Positions 41,707-51,663 of a DNA stretch of 64,000 bases are shown one piece after another. Source of the stretch: an uncultured eubacterium 1-6 (GTDB taxonomy: Bacteria; Bacillota; Clostridia; Lachnospirales; Lachnospiraceae). A program made the position numbers and the translations under genes. The stretch covers positions 44,991-108,990 of the forward strand of contig CAIFEZ010000010.1 in the NCBI GenBank assembly GCA_903789595.1, written 5' to 3'. The notes under the pieces were generated by a model. It had not been told where the DNA came from and made no database searches. It saw only the letters and a list, made by a program, of their open reading frames with translations. Within the stretch, counting starts at the first letter, position 1, and each line of letters begins with the position of its first letter.

Positions 41707-43851
41707 TTGAGAAAAAATCACATAAGAAAAAAACTCGGTATTATCGTGACCGCACTGGTCATTGCATCTGCGTCGGCTGCGCCGTCCGCACTCACGGTTT
41801 CGGCAGATGAAACCACAGTATCATCTGCCTCCCCGGCAGTAACGGGAACCAGCCAGGCGGGTGAGACAGCCGCCTCATCCACATCTTCAGGCGCGGGAGA
41901 TGCCGGAACGGCAGCACCGTCCGCTTTCGCGACACCGGCTCCGGATGCAGGAAACAAGGAGACGGGAGGAACGGCCTCTTCCGGAACGGCAGGATCTGTT
42001 TCGGACAGTTCATCTTCTTCCACTTCACCTTCATCGGAGAACAGTGCAGCGTCTTCCTCTTCCTCCGCTTCAGCATCGAATCCTTCCGATTCCGGAAGTA
42101 CGCCTCCGTCATCATCGTCAGAAAACCAAACTGGATCGTCTTCTGAGAATTCCAGAAACGGGGGTACAGAGGAGCAGAAGAAAGCAGACGGCCTGACAGT
42201 TACAGACACAGCGGGAGAGACCCCGGAGTCCGATTCGTCCCATTCGAACGGAGAAGAAGCAGAGGCGCCGCAGAGAACACCCACCGGATCCCGCACGGTT
42301 GTGCCGCCGGAATACGTGAAGGTTTCAAATCTTCGTTTTGAAACGGTCGGAAAGCGTCCGGTTTTTGCCGCGGAAGATATGGATATCTACATGTCGGCAG
42401 ACACTTCCGCGAAGGCGGTCGGGCATATCCTGAAGAACGGCATCATGTACCGGCTGAAGGATGAGGGAAACGGGTGGCTGTATGTCGAGTCCGGAGAGGT
42501 ACGCGGATTTATTCCGGCTTCCTCGATCCGGTCGGATGTGGCGGCAAAGCATCTGATGGCGGCGCGTTACCGCAGCGCAGATGCCCATACGGACGAAGAA
42601 AAAGCCGAATTCGACTGGAGTCCGTATTTTGCTTCCAGGACGGTTGAAATCTGGGACAATGAGGCGTTTACACACACGAATACGACGACCAGACAGACTG
42701 TAATCGAAAAGCATTATCTGCTCACCGTTTCTGCCGTGAATATCACGGAGCAGCCGGATGCGAACAGCACGGCTGTCGGCACGGTTCCGGCCAACGGCCT
42801 GCTGTATAAGATCGAAAACGCGGGAGATGACTGGGTCTATGTAGAATCCGGCGACTGCAGGGGCTTCGTTCCGAGAAGCAGCGTCAGGGGAGGCAGAGAA
42901 GTCGACGCGGAGGTTGCGGCAGCCGGTGAGAGCAGCTTCGCGGGAGCCGCTGCAAAGGTCAGCCCGGAGGACAACAGGGCGTTCTATTACAGTCTGGCAT
43001 CGGTATCCAGATATTCTGAGAAGAAGGATCTCGGCGCGTCCATCATTAAGAATGCCGCGTATTATATCGGCAACAACTATGTATGGGGCGGAACAAGCCT
43101 GACAGACGGCGCGGACTGCTCCGGTTTTGTACAGACGCTTTACGGAGAGTTCGGGATATCCCTTCCAAGAGTTGCGCAGGATCAGGCGCAGGTCGGCACA
43201 AAGGTATCGTTGGAGGACGCGGTTCCCGGGGATCTCTGCTTTTACCGGAACGCCTCGACCGGTGAAATCTATCATGTGGCGATCTACGCCGGAGACGGAA
43301 AGACAATCGAGGCGTACAGCTCGAGCCGCGGAATCATCGCGACTACTGTCTATACACCGGATCTGTGCTGGTGCACGCATGTGCTTCCCGACCAGAGCAG
43401 CGAGCCGGAAGGCCTCACGGCGGGGGACTCTGCGACAATCACGCCGGATGCATCTGCAGGCGGGCAGTACGGATACGGCACGTGGGACAATTTCTGCGCC
43501 GCAGACACTGCCGAGCGGGGCTTAAAGGAAACATACGGAACTTTCGACGCGGAAGGCTTTGGAAAAATCAGCGGAAGATATGTGATTTCCTGCATGCCGT
43601 CCTTTGGCAGGGTCGGGGACCTGATTGATTTTACGCTTTCCAACGGAACGGTTCTGAAAACGGTTGTCGGGAGCAATATGACTCCTTCAGACAGCCGGTG
43701 GGGACTGGCAGGAGGAAAGAACGCCATTTCCTTTATGGTGGCAGGAAGGACCTGGCAGGAAGGACATCCGGTTCCGGGAACCGCGGCGTTCCACCCGGAA
43801 TGGAATGCGGCAGTTCAATCGGCACATAACTACGGTTCCATTCTCGGATGA
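41707..43851 (+). CDS. Secreted NlpC/P60 peptidoglycan hydrolase with SH3-like domains
   Basis: 714 aa. A signal peptide with cleavage near ALTVSADE precedes a long Ser/Ala/Gly/Pro-rich linker (about 35-190). Two bacterial SH3-like segments follow (about 225-275, GHILKNGIMYRLKDEGNGWL, and about 340-395, GTVPANGLLYKIENAGDDWV). Then comes the NlpC/P60 domain: WGGTSLTDGADCSGFV with catalytic Cys471 and EIYHVAIYAGDG with His523. The C-terminal part (YGTWDNFCAADTAERGLKET) is a further domain I do not recognise. It cleaves stem peptides of the wall. TTG start at 41707; no nearby ATG precedes the signal peptide. Confidence 0.88.
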   Translation: MRKNHIRKKLGIIVTALVIASASAAPSALTVSADETTVSSASPAVTGTSQAGETAASSTSSGAGDAGTAAPSAFATPAPDAGNKETGGTASSGTAGSVSDSSSSSTSPSSENSAASSSSSASASNPSDSGSTPPSSSSENQTGSSSENSRNGGTEEQKKADGLTVTDTAGETPESDSSHSNGEEAEAPQRTPTGSRTVVPPEYVKVSNLRFETVGKRPVFAAEDMDIYMSADTSAKAVGHILKNGIMYRLKDEGNGWLYVESGEVRGFIPASSIRSDVAAKHLMAARYRSADAHTDEEKAEFDWSPYFASRTVEIWDNEAFTHTNTTTRQTVIEKHYLLTVSAVNITEQPDANSTAVGTVPANGLLYKIENAGDDWVYVESGDCRGFVPRSSVRGGREVDAEVAAAGESSFAGAAAKVSPEDNRAFYYSLASVSRYSEKKDLGASIIKNAAYYIGNNYVWGGTSLTDGADCSGFVQTLYGEFGISLPRVAQDQAQVGTKVSLEDAVPGDLCFYRNASTGEIYHVAIYAGDGKTIEAYSSSRGIIATTVYTPDLCWCTHVLPDQSSEPEGLTAGDSATITPDASAGGQYGYGTWDNFCAADTAERGLKETYGTFDAEGFGKISGRYVISCMPSFGRVGDLIDFTLSNGTVLKTVVGSNMTPSDSRWGLAGGKNAISFMVAGRTWQEGHPVPGTAAFHPEWNAAVQSAHNYGSILG

Positions 43852-43957
43852 TCCGTTTTTCCGAATGATCTGCATATGCAATACGCACATGAAATTCCGG
43901 ATTCTTCGGAAGCGGGAATGCAGATACGCAATCATATAAGGAGACTAATTAACGATT

Positions 43958-44860
43958 ATGAACGACTCGATTTCAATCAACGAAAAGAACTTTCCGAGTG
44001 CGGACTGGTTCTATCTGAAAAACGGAGACATAGCGGCGGTCCTTCCGGACCCCGACTCCGAGAAGATTCGCGAAAAGGAGTTCTGCAGAAGATATCACCT
44101 TTTTGCGGCGGTATACAGCAGCTCTGAGGAAAGCGAAGAGGACAAGGTCCTTCGATTTGAGAAAGAGTATGACCCGAAGGCCGGAAAGGCGATGTATGCC
44201 TATGTCAATGACGGAAAACAGTTCTGGCTGGCTGCCGTCGGACAGGAGATTGTGACTGAGCTGGGCAGCAGCCGTGAGGAGACCGGCAGGTATCTGAAGA
44301 AGGTGCTTGCGATCTGGAAGGCGGAGAATATATGGACGCTTCAGACAGTTGCACTGTATGATCCGGCAACGGGAAAGGAACTGGATCATATGGAAGGCAT
44401 CCGGGCCTGCGGAAAGACAGATGAGGATATCCTTCGTGATTCCGGAATACTGAAGAAATTCAAGACAGAAATCGAGACAGACCTGTACAGCGGTTTCAAG
44501 GACATCACCGGTGTTCTGAATTCGGTGGAGAGCTATCGGATACAGAAGGCAAAGAGCGCGGCGCTTGCCCTGAATCGGGCTGCTGATTATTATACGATCT
44601 GCAAGGGCCGGGAAAAGAAAATGGTCTGTTATCGGGCTTCCGACGGACGGACGCATTGTATCCCGGTTTATGCGGACCGGGCGGAGGCGGAACGCGCGGT
44701 ATCTGCGCGCGGAGGTGAATACAGTCTGCGGACGGTGTCTCTCGATGAGATTGCCGGACTGCTGGAAAAGCCTTCCTTCAGCGAGGTAAGACTATACACC
44801 GCCGATGGGAGCAGTATATTAGATGCACAGACGGTGATCAGCCGCTGCAATGAAGCATGA
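43958..44860 (+). CDS. Uncharacterised protein
   Basis: 300-aa soluble protein, not recognised. The N-terminus (MNDSISINEKNFPSADWFYL) and middle are mixed alpha/beta with no signal or membrane segment. The last 90 residues (AADYYTICKGREKKMVCYRA, IPVYADRAEAERAVSARGGE) have two short, similar-looking strands that could be an SseB-like or other small domain. The stop overlaps the glpP start (ATGA), suggesting co-translation with glpP. Start ATG 43958 has AAGGAG about 17 bases upstream. Confidence 0.65.
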   Translation: MNDSISINEKNFPSADWFYLKNGDIAAVLPDPDSEKIREKEFCRRYHLFAAVYSSSEESEEDKVLRFEKEYDPKAGKAMYAYVNDGKQFWLAAVGQEIVTELGSSREETGRYLKKVLAIWKAENIWTLQTVALYDPATGKELDHMEGIRACGKTDEDILRDSGILKKFKTEIETDLYSGFKDITGVLNSVESYRIQKAKSAALALNRAADYYTICKGREKKMVCYRASDGRTHCIPVYADRAEAERAVSARGGEYSLRTVSLDEIAGLLEKPSFSEVRLYTADGSSILDAQTVISRCNEA

Positions 44861-45438
44861 ATAAGGAATTTCTGGATAAACTGGAGGACAGCCCTATTGT
44901 GGCGGCTGTCAGAAATGACGAGGGCCTTGAGGCCTGCCTTAGGACAGAGGTAGAAATCGTATTCGTTCTTTACGGCGATGTATGCAGCATTTCCGGGATC
45001 ACGGAGCGGATCGCCGGGGCCGGGAAAACCCCTGTCGTTCATCTGGATCTGATTGACGGGCTGAGTCAGAGAGAGGCGGCTGTGGATTTCCTGAAGAAGA
45101 AAACCATGACGCAGGGAATCATCACGACAAGGAGCAGCCTGATCGCCTGCATCAAGGACCGGGGACTTGCTGCGGTTCTGCGTGTCTTTATTCTGGACAG
45201 CAGGGCCATGGATACGGTCGGAAAGCTGACCAGGCAGAGCTACGCGTCGCAGCCGGACGTCATTGAAATTCTTCCGGGCACACTTGCGCCGAAGGTGATC
45301 AGCAAGATTCGGAAGTCGGCAAATCTGCCGCTGATCTGCGGCGGACTCATCAGCGACCGCGAGGACGTGATGAACGCGCTGGATCACGGAGCTATCGCAG
45401 TTTCCGCTACCAGTCCGGCTATCTGGGAGATGCTGTAG
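44857..45438 (+). CDS. glpP: Glycerol-3-phosphate-responsive antiterminator GlpP
   Basis: 193-aa RNA-binding antiterminator that in Bacillus binds glycerol-3-phosphate and the leader of glp mRNAs. Motifs: LEDSPIVAAVRND, VFVLYGDVCSI, PVVHLDLIDGLS, GIITTRSSLI and PDVIEILPGTLAPKVI, all diagnostic of GlpP. A matching leader hairpin stands in front of glpK at 49191-49250, 3.8 kb downstream. It overlaps the upstream unknown gene by 4 bases. Confidence 0.93.
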   Translation: MNKEFLDKLEDSPIVAAVRNDEGLEACLRTEVEIVFVLYGDVCSISGITERIAGAGKTPVVHLDLIDGLSQREAAVDFLKKKTMTQGIITTRSSLIACIKDRGLAAVLRVFILDSRAMDTVGKLTRQSYASQPDVIEILPGTLAPKVISKIRKSANLPLICGGLISDREDVMNALDHGAIAVSATSPAIWEML

Positions 45439-45490
45439 GTACTGGCGTTACGTTTCCATAAAGACATCAAGGGTATTAGTGGTGACATCG

Positions 45491-45573
45491 AAAAACCGTT
45501 CGTGCAGCGGCTTTTACGGGCATTCCGGATTATTTGGAAGCCAATGTAACAACCGTCTGTGCAAACGGTTTTT
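45491..45573 (+). promoter_or_regulatory. Attenuator-like leader between glpP and the AGCS symporter gene
   Basis: AACCGT (45551-45556) and ACGGTT (45565-45570) form a terminator ending in a T-run (45569-45573). AAAAACCGTT at 45491-45500 is an exact complement of AACGGTTTTT (45564-45573), so an alternative long-range pairing would take apart the terminator. That layout fits attenuation or a riboswitch, or it may be only the glpP terminator. No known riboswitch class was recognised. Confidence 0.45.
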
Positions 45574-45623
45574 GCCTGTCTGTCAGCAAGCGGGATTCAT
45601 ATATTGTCACAGAGGGAAAAAAG

Positions 45624-47021
45624 ATGAAAAATATCACGGAAATCATCAATCAGTTCGATTCGCTGGTATGGGGCATTCCCATGCTGGCGCTTCTGCTCGG
45701 AACAGGTATTTTTCTGAGTATCCGTCTTCGGTTCATGCAGTTCCGGAAATTCGGATACATCATGAAAAAGACCGTCGGACAGCTGTTCGTCCGCAGGGAA
45801 AATCAGGAGGGAAGCCTGACCCCGGTGCAGGCGCTCAGCACAGCACTTGCGGGAACTGTCGGCACCGGTAATATTGCCGGTGTCGCCGGCGCCATCGCGA
45901 TCGGCGGTCCGGGTGCGATCTTCTGGATGTGGATCGCAGCTCTGTTCGGAATGTGCACAAAATACTCGGAGATTCTGCTCGCCGTTCATTTCCGGAAGAA
46001 GAACAGCAGCGGAGACTTTGTGGGAGGTCCGATGTATTATATTGAGAACGGACTCGGTCCCAAATGGCACTGGCTCGCGGTTCTGTTCTGCATCTTCGGC
46101 TCTGTCGCCGCAATCGGTACGGGGAATATGACGCAGATCAATACGATCGTTACTTCCATCGGTGCGGTATTTACTTCCTTTCATCCGGATCTGCCGCAGG
46201 GAGATCTTCAGGCGATCTATATGGTCATTGGCATTATCGGTGCGGTTCTGACGATTCTTGTGCTGTTCGGCGGAATGCAGAGAATCGGAAGCGTCACGGA
46301 GAAGCTGGTTCCGGTTATGGCGCTCGTATACATTGTGGCCGCACTGGTCGTGATTTTCGGAAACATGGGCATGATCGGCTCTGTTTTTTCTGATATCTTC
46401 AGAGGCGCCTTCGATCCGAAGTCGATAAGCGGAGGACTCGCGGGTGTGGCGGTTCAGCAGGCTGTAAAGGCCGGATTCGGAAGAGGAATCTTTTCGAATG
46501 AGGCGGGACTCGGAACCGCTCCGATTGCTCACGCGGCAGCGGATGTCGAGCATCCGGTCCAGCAGGGAATGTACGGTGTATTTGAGGTCTTTGCAGATAC
46601 CATTGTCATCTGCACGCTGACGGCGCTTGCCATTCTGATATCGGGCAGGGCCGCGGCGTTTTACGGCCAGAGTGCCGGAACCGATCTGACGATACAGGCG
46701 TTCGGGACGGTGCTTGGAACAAAACTGGCAGCCATTGTAATAGCGGTATGCATTGCCATGTTTGCCTATTCAACACTGCTTTCCTGGAGCCTGTACGGCA
46801 GCAGGTGCTTTGAATTTATCTTCGGAACAACCGGAGCCAGGGTTTATCAGGCGATCTATGTGATCTTCGTGGTGGTTGGAGCTAATGTGAAGCTGGGGCT
46901 TGCCTGGACGATTGCAGATGCCTCAAATGCGCTGATGGCATTTCCGAACCTGATTGCCGTGCTCCTGCTGTCGCCGGTGGTGGTAAAGCTTACGAAGGAA
47001 TATCAGGGACTTGGAAGGTAA
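45624..47021 (+). CDS. Alanine/glycine:cation symporter (AGCS family)
   Basis: 465-aa membrane protein that imports alanine or glycine with Na+ or H+. Family motifs: LRFMQFRKFGYIMKKT, TALAGTVGTGNIAGVAGAI (about 73-91), GPGAIFWMWIAALFGM, VGGPMYYIENGLG and GFGRGIFSNEAGLGTAPIAH (about 281-300). ATG 45624 with AGAGGG upstream is chosen over an in-frame TTG at 45534, which would start inside the leader hairpin. Confidence 0.93.
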   Translation: MKNITEIINQFDSLVWGIPMLALLLGTGIFLSIRLRFMQFRKFGYIMKKTVGQLFVRRENQEGSLTPVQALSTALAGTVGTGNIAGVAGAIAIGGPGAIFWMWIAALFGMCTKYSEILLAVHFRKKNSSGDFVGGPMYYIENGLGPKWHWLAVLFCIFGSVAAIGTGNMTQINTIVTSIGAVFTSFHPDLPQGDLQAIYMVIGIIGAVLTILVLFGGMQRIGSVTEKLVPVMALVYIVAALVVIFGNMGMIGSVFSDIFRGAFDPKSISGGLAGVAVQQAVKAGFGRGIFSNEAGLGTAPIAHAAADVEHPVQQGMYGVFEVFADTIVICTLTALAILISGRAAAFYGQSAGTDLTIQAFGTVLGTKLAAIVIAVCIAMFAYSTLLSWSLYGSRCFEFIFGTTGARVYQAIYVIFVVVGANVKLGLAWTIADASNALMAFPNLIAVLLLSPVVVKLTKEYQGLGR

Positions 47022-47054
47022 AGCCACATCCTGAAGGAATATCCTGAGTGTCTG

Positions 47055-49052
47055 ATGAGAAAGGACAGGAAATCGATCATGCAGGTAGCGGTACATTGGC
47101 TGAGAGAATATTTGATGAGGAATTACACAGATGTCGTGCAGGGCATTATCTTTGCGACATTTACGACATGGTTGGTGTTCCGCGGCTGCAGGCCCCGGGT
47201 CAGGGTACGGAAATGGATCCTGGCTTTCCTGACATCCTACAATACGGCACAGATTATTTCAGGCATCACATACCTGTACGTCATCGGCCGATTCTCAGTG
47301 AAGGGCACACTTATGGATTTCCTGACGGCAACGGTATGCCTTCTGTATCCGCTGATTCCTCTGATTCTGCTGTACCAGAAGGTAATCGGCGCAGAGGGAC
47401 CGGCGGCAACGTTCCTGTACGCACTCTTTTTCATCTCAAACTGCCTTTCGATGGTCATCGCCGAGACAGCTCTTCAGAGGATGCTGCTTACCGTAGGACT
47501 GAGCCTTCTGCTCATCTGTTTTTTCTGGAAGGAGGCGGAGTACATCCTTTTTCAGAAATCAATGCTCAGGATGGACCGGCGTTTCCAGATGACCTCACTG
47601 GCATTTATGGCCCTTATCGGAGCAGAGGCAGAGCTTCCCAGAATTGTAATCGACGGAGGCACGGATTTTGCGGGCGCTCAGCTGGCATATGCCGTTTCGA
47701 TCGTCGGGGTGCTTCTTCTGGCTCTTTTCATGACCTTTATGAAGTTCAATTTCTTCGCGATCATGAAGTACGAGAATTTCATCCGGGAACATGATGACGA
47801 CAGCATAACGAATGCCAGAAGCCTGAGCTATCTGCTCGAGCATGGACGGGATCTGATTAAGAACGGTGCAGACACGGGAAAATCATTTGCTGTTTTCTAC
47901 ACCGATATCGGGAATTTCCGCGATATCAATATGATGCACGGGTATGATGCAGGAAACCGGATCCTGCAAAGAGCGGCGGATGCTCTGATTGCGCAGTTTC
48001 CGGACGGAATTGTCGCGAGAACATCGGGTGCTCATTTCACGGGAATTGTTCCGCTGGCTTACGCTCAAAATGGATTCGATGCGGCTGCCAGAGAGATTGA
48101 AGAACTGAGCATAGATGAGACGCTTTGTCTGCGGGCAGGAATCTGTCCCGCTTTTCCTGCGGCAAAGGAAGAAAACGATTTCGGGATTTCTGAAAGGATC
48201 GTATCTCAGATTGATCTGGCGGCAAGCGCTCTCCGCTACATGCCCGATTCCAAATCCGCTGTTCGATTCTACGATGAGGATCTTCGCAGGAAGGAAGAGA
48301 TCCGGCTGCATGTTCTGGCAAATGTAGATAAAGCAGTATCGGAGAAGTGGCTGCGTGTCTATTACCAGCCGGTGGTTGAGGTCAAAACACGGAGGACCGC
48401 AAGCTATGAGGCCTTGTCGAGATGGATTGATCCGGTTTACGGATTCCTGACGCCGGACCGGTTTATCGTGCCTCTGGAAGAGGCGAGAATGATCTATAAA
48501 GTGGATCTCAATGTACTCAGAAGCTATGGAAGAGAGGTGCAGAGAATCCGCTCTGCGGGACGAAGGGCACTGCCCATCAGCTTTAATATTTCCAGGACAG
48601 ACCTCGAATCGGGCATTGATATCTATGCCGAAATTGAAAGCATATTGAGCGAAATGAATATTCCGAAGAGTCTGGTTCATATCGAAATCACGGAGAGCGC
48701 GCTCAACGGGGATTCCCTGATCATGCCTCAGGCTGTTTCCCGATTCCATGAAATGGGACTGGAGGTCTGGATGGATGACTTCGGTTCCGGCTATTCGTCG
48801 CTGAATGTATTAAAGGATTACCGTTTTGATGTCATCAAGATCGATATGGAATTTCTGAAAAGATTCGACGGGCGGTCAAAGGTTATTGTCCGCTCGATCT
48901 GTCAGATGGCTTCCGCACTTGGTATAAGGACGGTTGCGGAAGGCGTGGAGACCGAGGAACAGTATACGTTCCTTAAGGAGATCGGATGTACCTATGCGCA
49001 GGGGTATCTGTTCAGCAAGCCGCTTCCGCCGGAAGAAATACTGACTGTATGA
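47055..49052 (+). CDS. Membrane EAL-domain phosphodiesterase with degenerate GGDEF domain
   Basis: 665 aa. About seven N-terminal hydrophobic segments (about 20-240) form a membrane sensor. A GGDEF-like domain (about 255-405) has the position of the signature occupied by SGAHF (RTSGAHFTGI), so diguanylate cyclase activity is not expected. The EAL domain (about 425-660) keeps the catalytic set: YEALSRW (Glu452), SFNISRTDLE, VHIEITESAL, WMDDFGSGYSSL, VIKIDMEFLK and TVAEGVETEEQ. It probably hydrolyses cyclic di-GMP. ATG 47079 is an alternative start with a better ribosome site. Confidence 0.88.
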   Translation: MRKDRKSIMQVAVHWLREYLMRNYTDVVQGIIFATFTTWLVFRGCRPRVRVRKWILAFLTSYNTAQIISGITYLYVIGRFSVKGTLMDFLTATVCLLYPLIPLILLYQKVIGAEGPAATFLYALFFISNCLSMVIAETALQRMLLTVGLSLLLICFFWKEAEYILFQKSMLRMDRRFQMTSLAFMALIGAEAELPRIVIDGGTDFAGAQLAYAVSIVGVLLLALFMTFMKFNFFAIMKYENFIREHDDDSITNARSLSYLLEHGRDLIKNGADTGKSFAVFYTDIGNFRDINMMHGYDAGNRILQRAADALIAQFPDGIVARTSGAHFTGIVPLAYAQNGFDAAAREIEELSIDETLCLRAGICPAFPAAKEENDFGISERIVSQIDLAASALRYMPDSKSAVRFYDEDLRRKEEIRLHVLANVDKAVSEKWLRVYYQPVVEVKTRRTASYEALSRWIDPVYGFLTPDRFIVPLEEARMIYKVDLNVLRSYGREVQRIRSAGRRALPISFNISRTDLESGIDIYAEIESILSEMNIPKSLVHIEITESALNGDSLIMPQAVSRFHEMGLEVWMDDFGSGYSSLNVLKDYRFDVIKIDMEFLKRFDGRSKVIVRSICQMASALGIRTVAEGVETEEQYTFLKEIGCTYAQGYLFSKPLPPEEILTV

Positions 49053-49099
49053 ACAGTAACTGAAATCAATAAAAATCAATAAAAATATCAGGAACCCCC

Positions 49100-49128
49100 T
49101 TGTAAAATTGAACAATATGCAATAAAAT
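49100..49128 (+). promoter_or_regulatory. Promoter of glpK
   Basis: TTGTAA (49100-49105), 17-nt spacer, TAAAAT (49123-49128), about 60 bases before the leader hairpin. Confidence 0.6.
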
Positions 49129-49190
49129 ATATATGTTTGAGAGCTGATTTATAGAGCATTTTAATCATAACAGAATATCGAATACCGGAG

Positions 49191-49250
49191 AAAAGGAGTC
49201 AGTCGAATCACGATAGTCAGTCTGCTATCGTCTGTTGTCTGACTCCTTTT
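49191..49250 (+). promoter_or_regulatory. GlpP-type antitermination leader (conditional terminator) of glpK
   Basis: AAAAGGAGTCAG (49191-49202) pairs with CTGACTCCTTTT (49239-49250); an inner stem pairs CGATAG with CTATCG. The T-run ends a Rho-independent terminator upstream of glpK. GlpP with glycerol-3-phosphate is known to antiterminate such leaders, and glpP is in this window. Confidence 0.75.
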
Positions 49251-49264
49251 TCGTACTATAATGA

Positions 49265-50797
<1,533 letters not shown>

Positions 50798-50820
50798 TTT
50801 CGTGACAATAGCCTTTGCGG

Positions 50821-50866
50821 GTTACTGAACTGACAAGGCAGGGATTTCAGATATCCCGTGAACAGT
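50821..50866 (+). mobile_element. 46-bp mini-element with the palindromic-element ends and an 11-bp duplication
   Basis: Left end GTTACTGAACTG, right end CGTGAACAGT, as in the 240-bp elements. The inside holds only GGCAGGGATTTCAGATATCC. The flanks AGCCTTTGCGG (50810-50820) and AAGCTTTGCGG (50867-50877) agree at 9 of 11 bases. It lies 23 bases after the glpK stop. Confidence 0.6.
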
Positions 50867-51019
50867 AAGCTTTGCGGATGCTGCCCGCGCGACAGATTTC
50901 CGCGGTGTTGCTTCTCTGATAAAAGGTTGTATAATTATAGGTATAGCGGCGGCTATCATGATATCGGATATTTTGTACAGAGTCTTTTTTAGATAATTTT
51001 TTATCGGAGGAAATAAGAT

Positions 51020-51361
51020 ATGGCAGATCTGAAGGACTGGTCTTTGCATTATAATGGAAAATTTTTCTGGGTGCGCGGATATGTGTACCGGAAGTTTGAT
51101 GTGACTGACGGGACGCCTGTGACGACATCCGCAATTATTCGTGTAGACAGGGATTCGGAAGGACTGGATATTTACACCGGACATTCTTATTACAGATGTG
51201 ATTATGACCTGCATGCGCAGGACCGGAACGACCTTTCTTATGAGAAGCTGCTTCCGGGGATCGTAAAATCAAATGCGATCCCCGCAGACGTTCGAATCGC
51301 GGCCGCCGAAGAAAGGGACCGTATGGAACGGGCAGGCAGAAAGCCTTCCGGGAAAGAGTAA
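51020..51361 (+). CDS. Uncharacterised small protein
   Basis: 113 aa, not recognised. Starts MADLKDWSLHYNGKFFWVRG and looks like a beta-rich domain (VTTSAIIRVDRDSEGLDIYT, YYRCDYDLHAQD), with a charged C-terminal helix (AAAEERDRMERAGRKPSGKE). TCGGAGGAAATAAG before ATG 51020 is a strong ribosome site, so the gene is probably real. No operon partner. Confidence 0.7.
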   Translation: MADLKDWSLHYNGKFFWVRGYVYRKFDVTDGTPVTTSAIIRVDRDSEGLDIYTGHSYYRCDYDLHAQDRNDLSYEKLLPGIVKSNAIPADVRIAAAEERDRMERAGRKPSGKE

Positions 51362-51663
51362 ATCTGAGAAGAGTAAATCTAAAGAGTAAACCTGGGAAAT
51401 CATATCAGAATCATAGCAGGAAGAAGGCCGTATCGGGATTTTATCCGGAAAAGGAATATAAAGTGTCGTAAAATTGTTATTTTACGACACTTTATATCCC
51501 TGTCTGTCTTCTCTCATTCTTTTAAAATTCCTCTATTATTGCAGCCCGAAATGATTTTTTCCGCAGGCATTCTATCTTTTTTGCAGAGTACCACGTCCAT
51601 AGCACGCGAAGCCGCGCATGGGCGCGGGTGAATGCTGAAACAAACTTTTATGAGGAGCAGTTA
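51362..51663 (+). other. Intergenic region with a 19-bp perfect palindrome before the recombinase gene
   Basis: GAGTAAATCT-type words repeat three times just after the preceding stop (51356-51392). At 51456-51497 is an exact inverted repeat with arms ATATAAAGTGTCGTAAAAT and a 4-base loop (TGTT). The rest up to the recombinase start has no gene; ATGAGGAGCAGTTA near 51650 holds the ribosome site. Confidence 0.6.
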
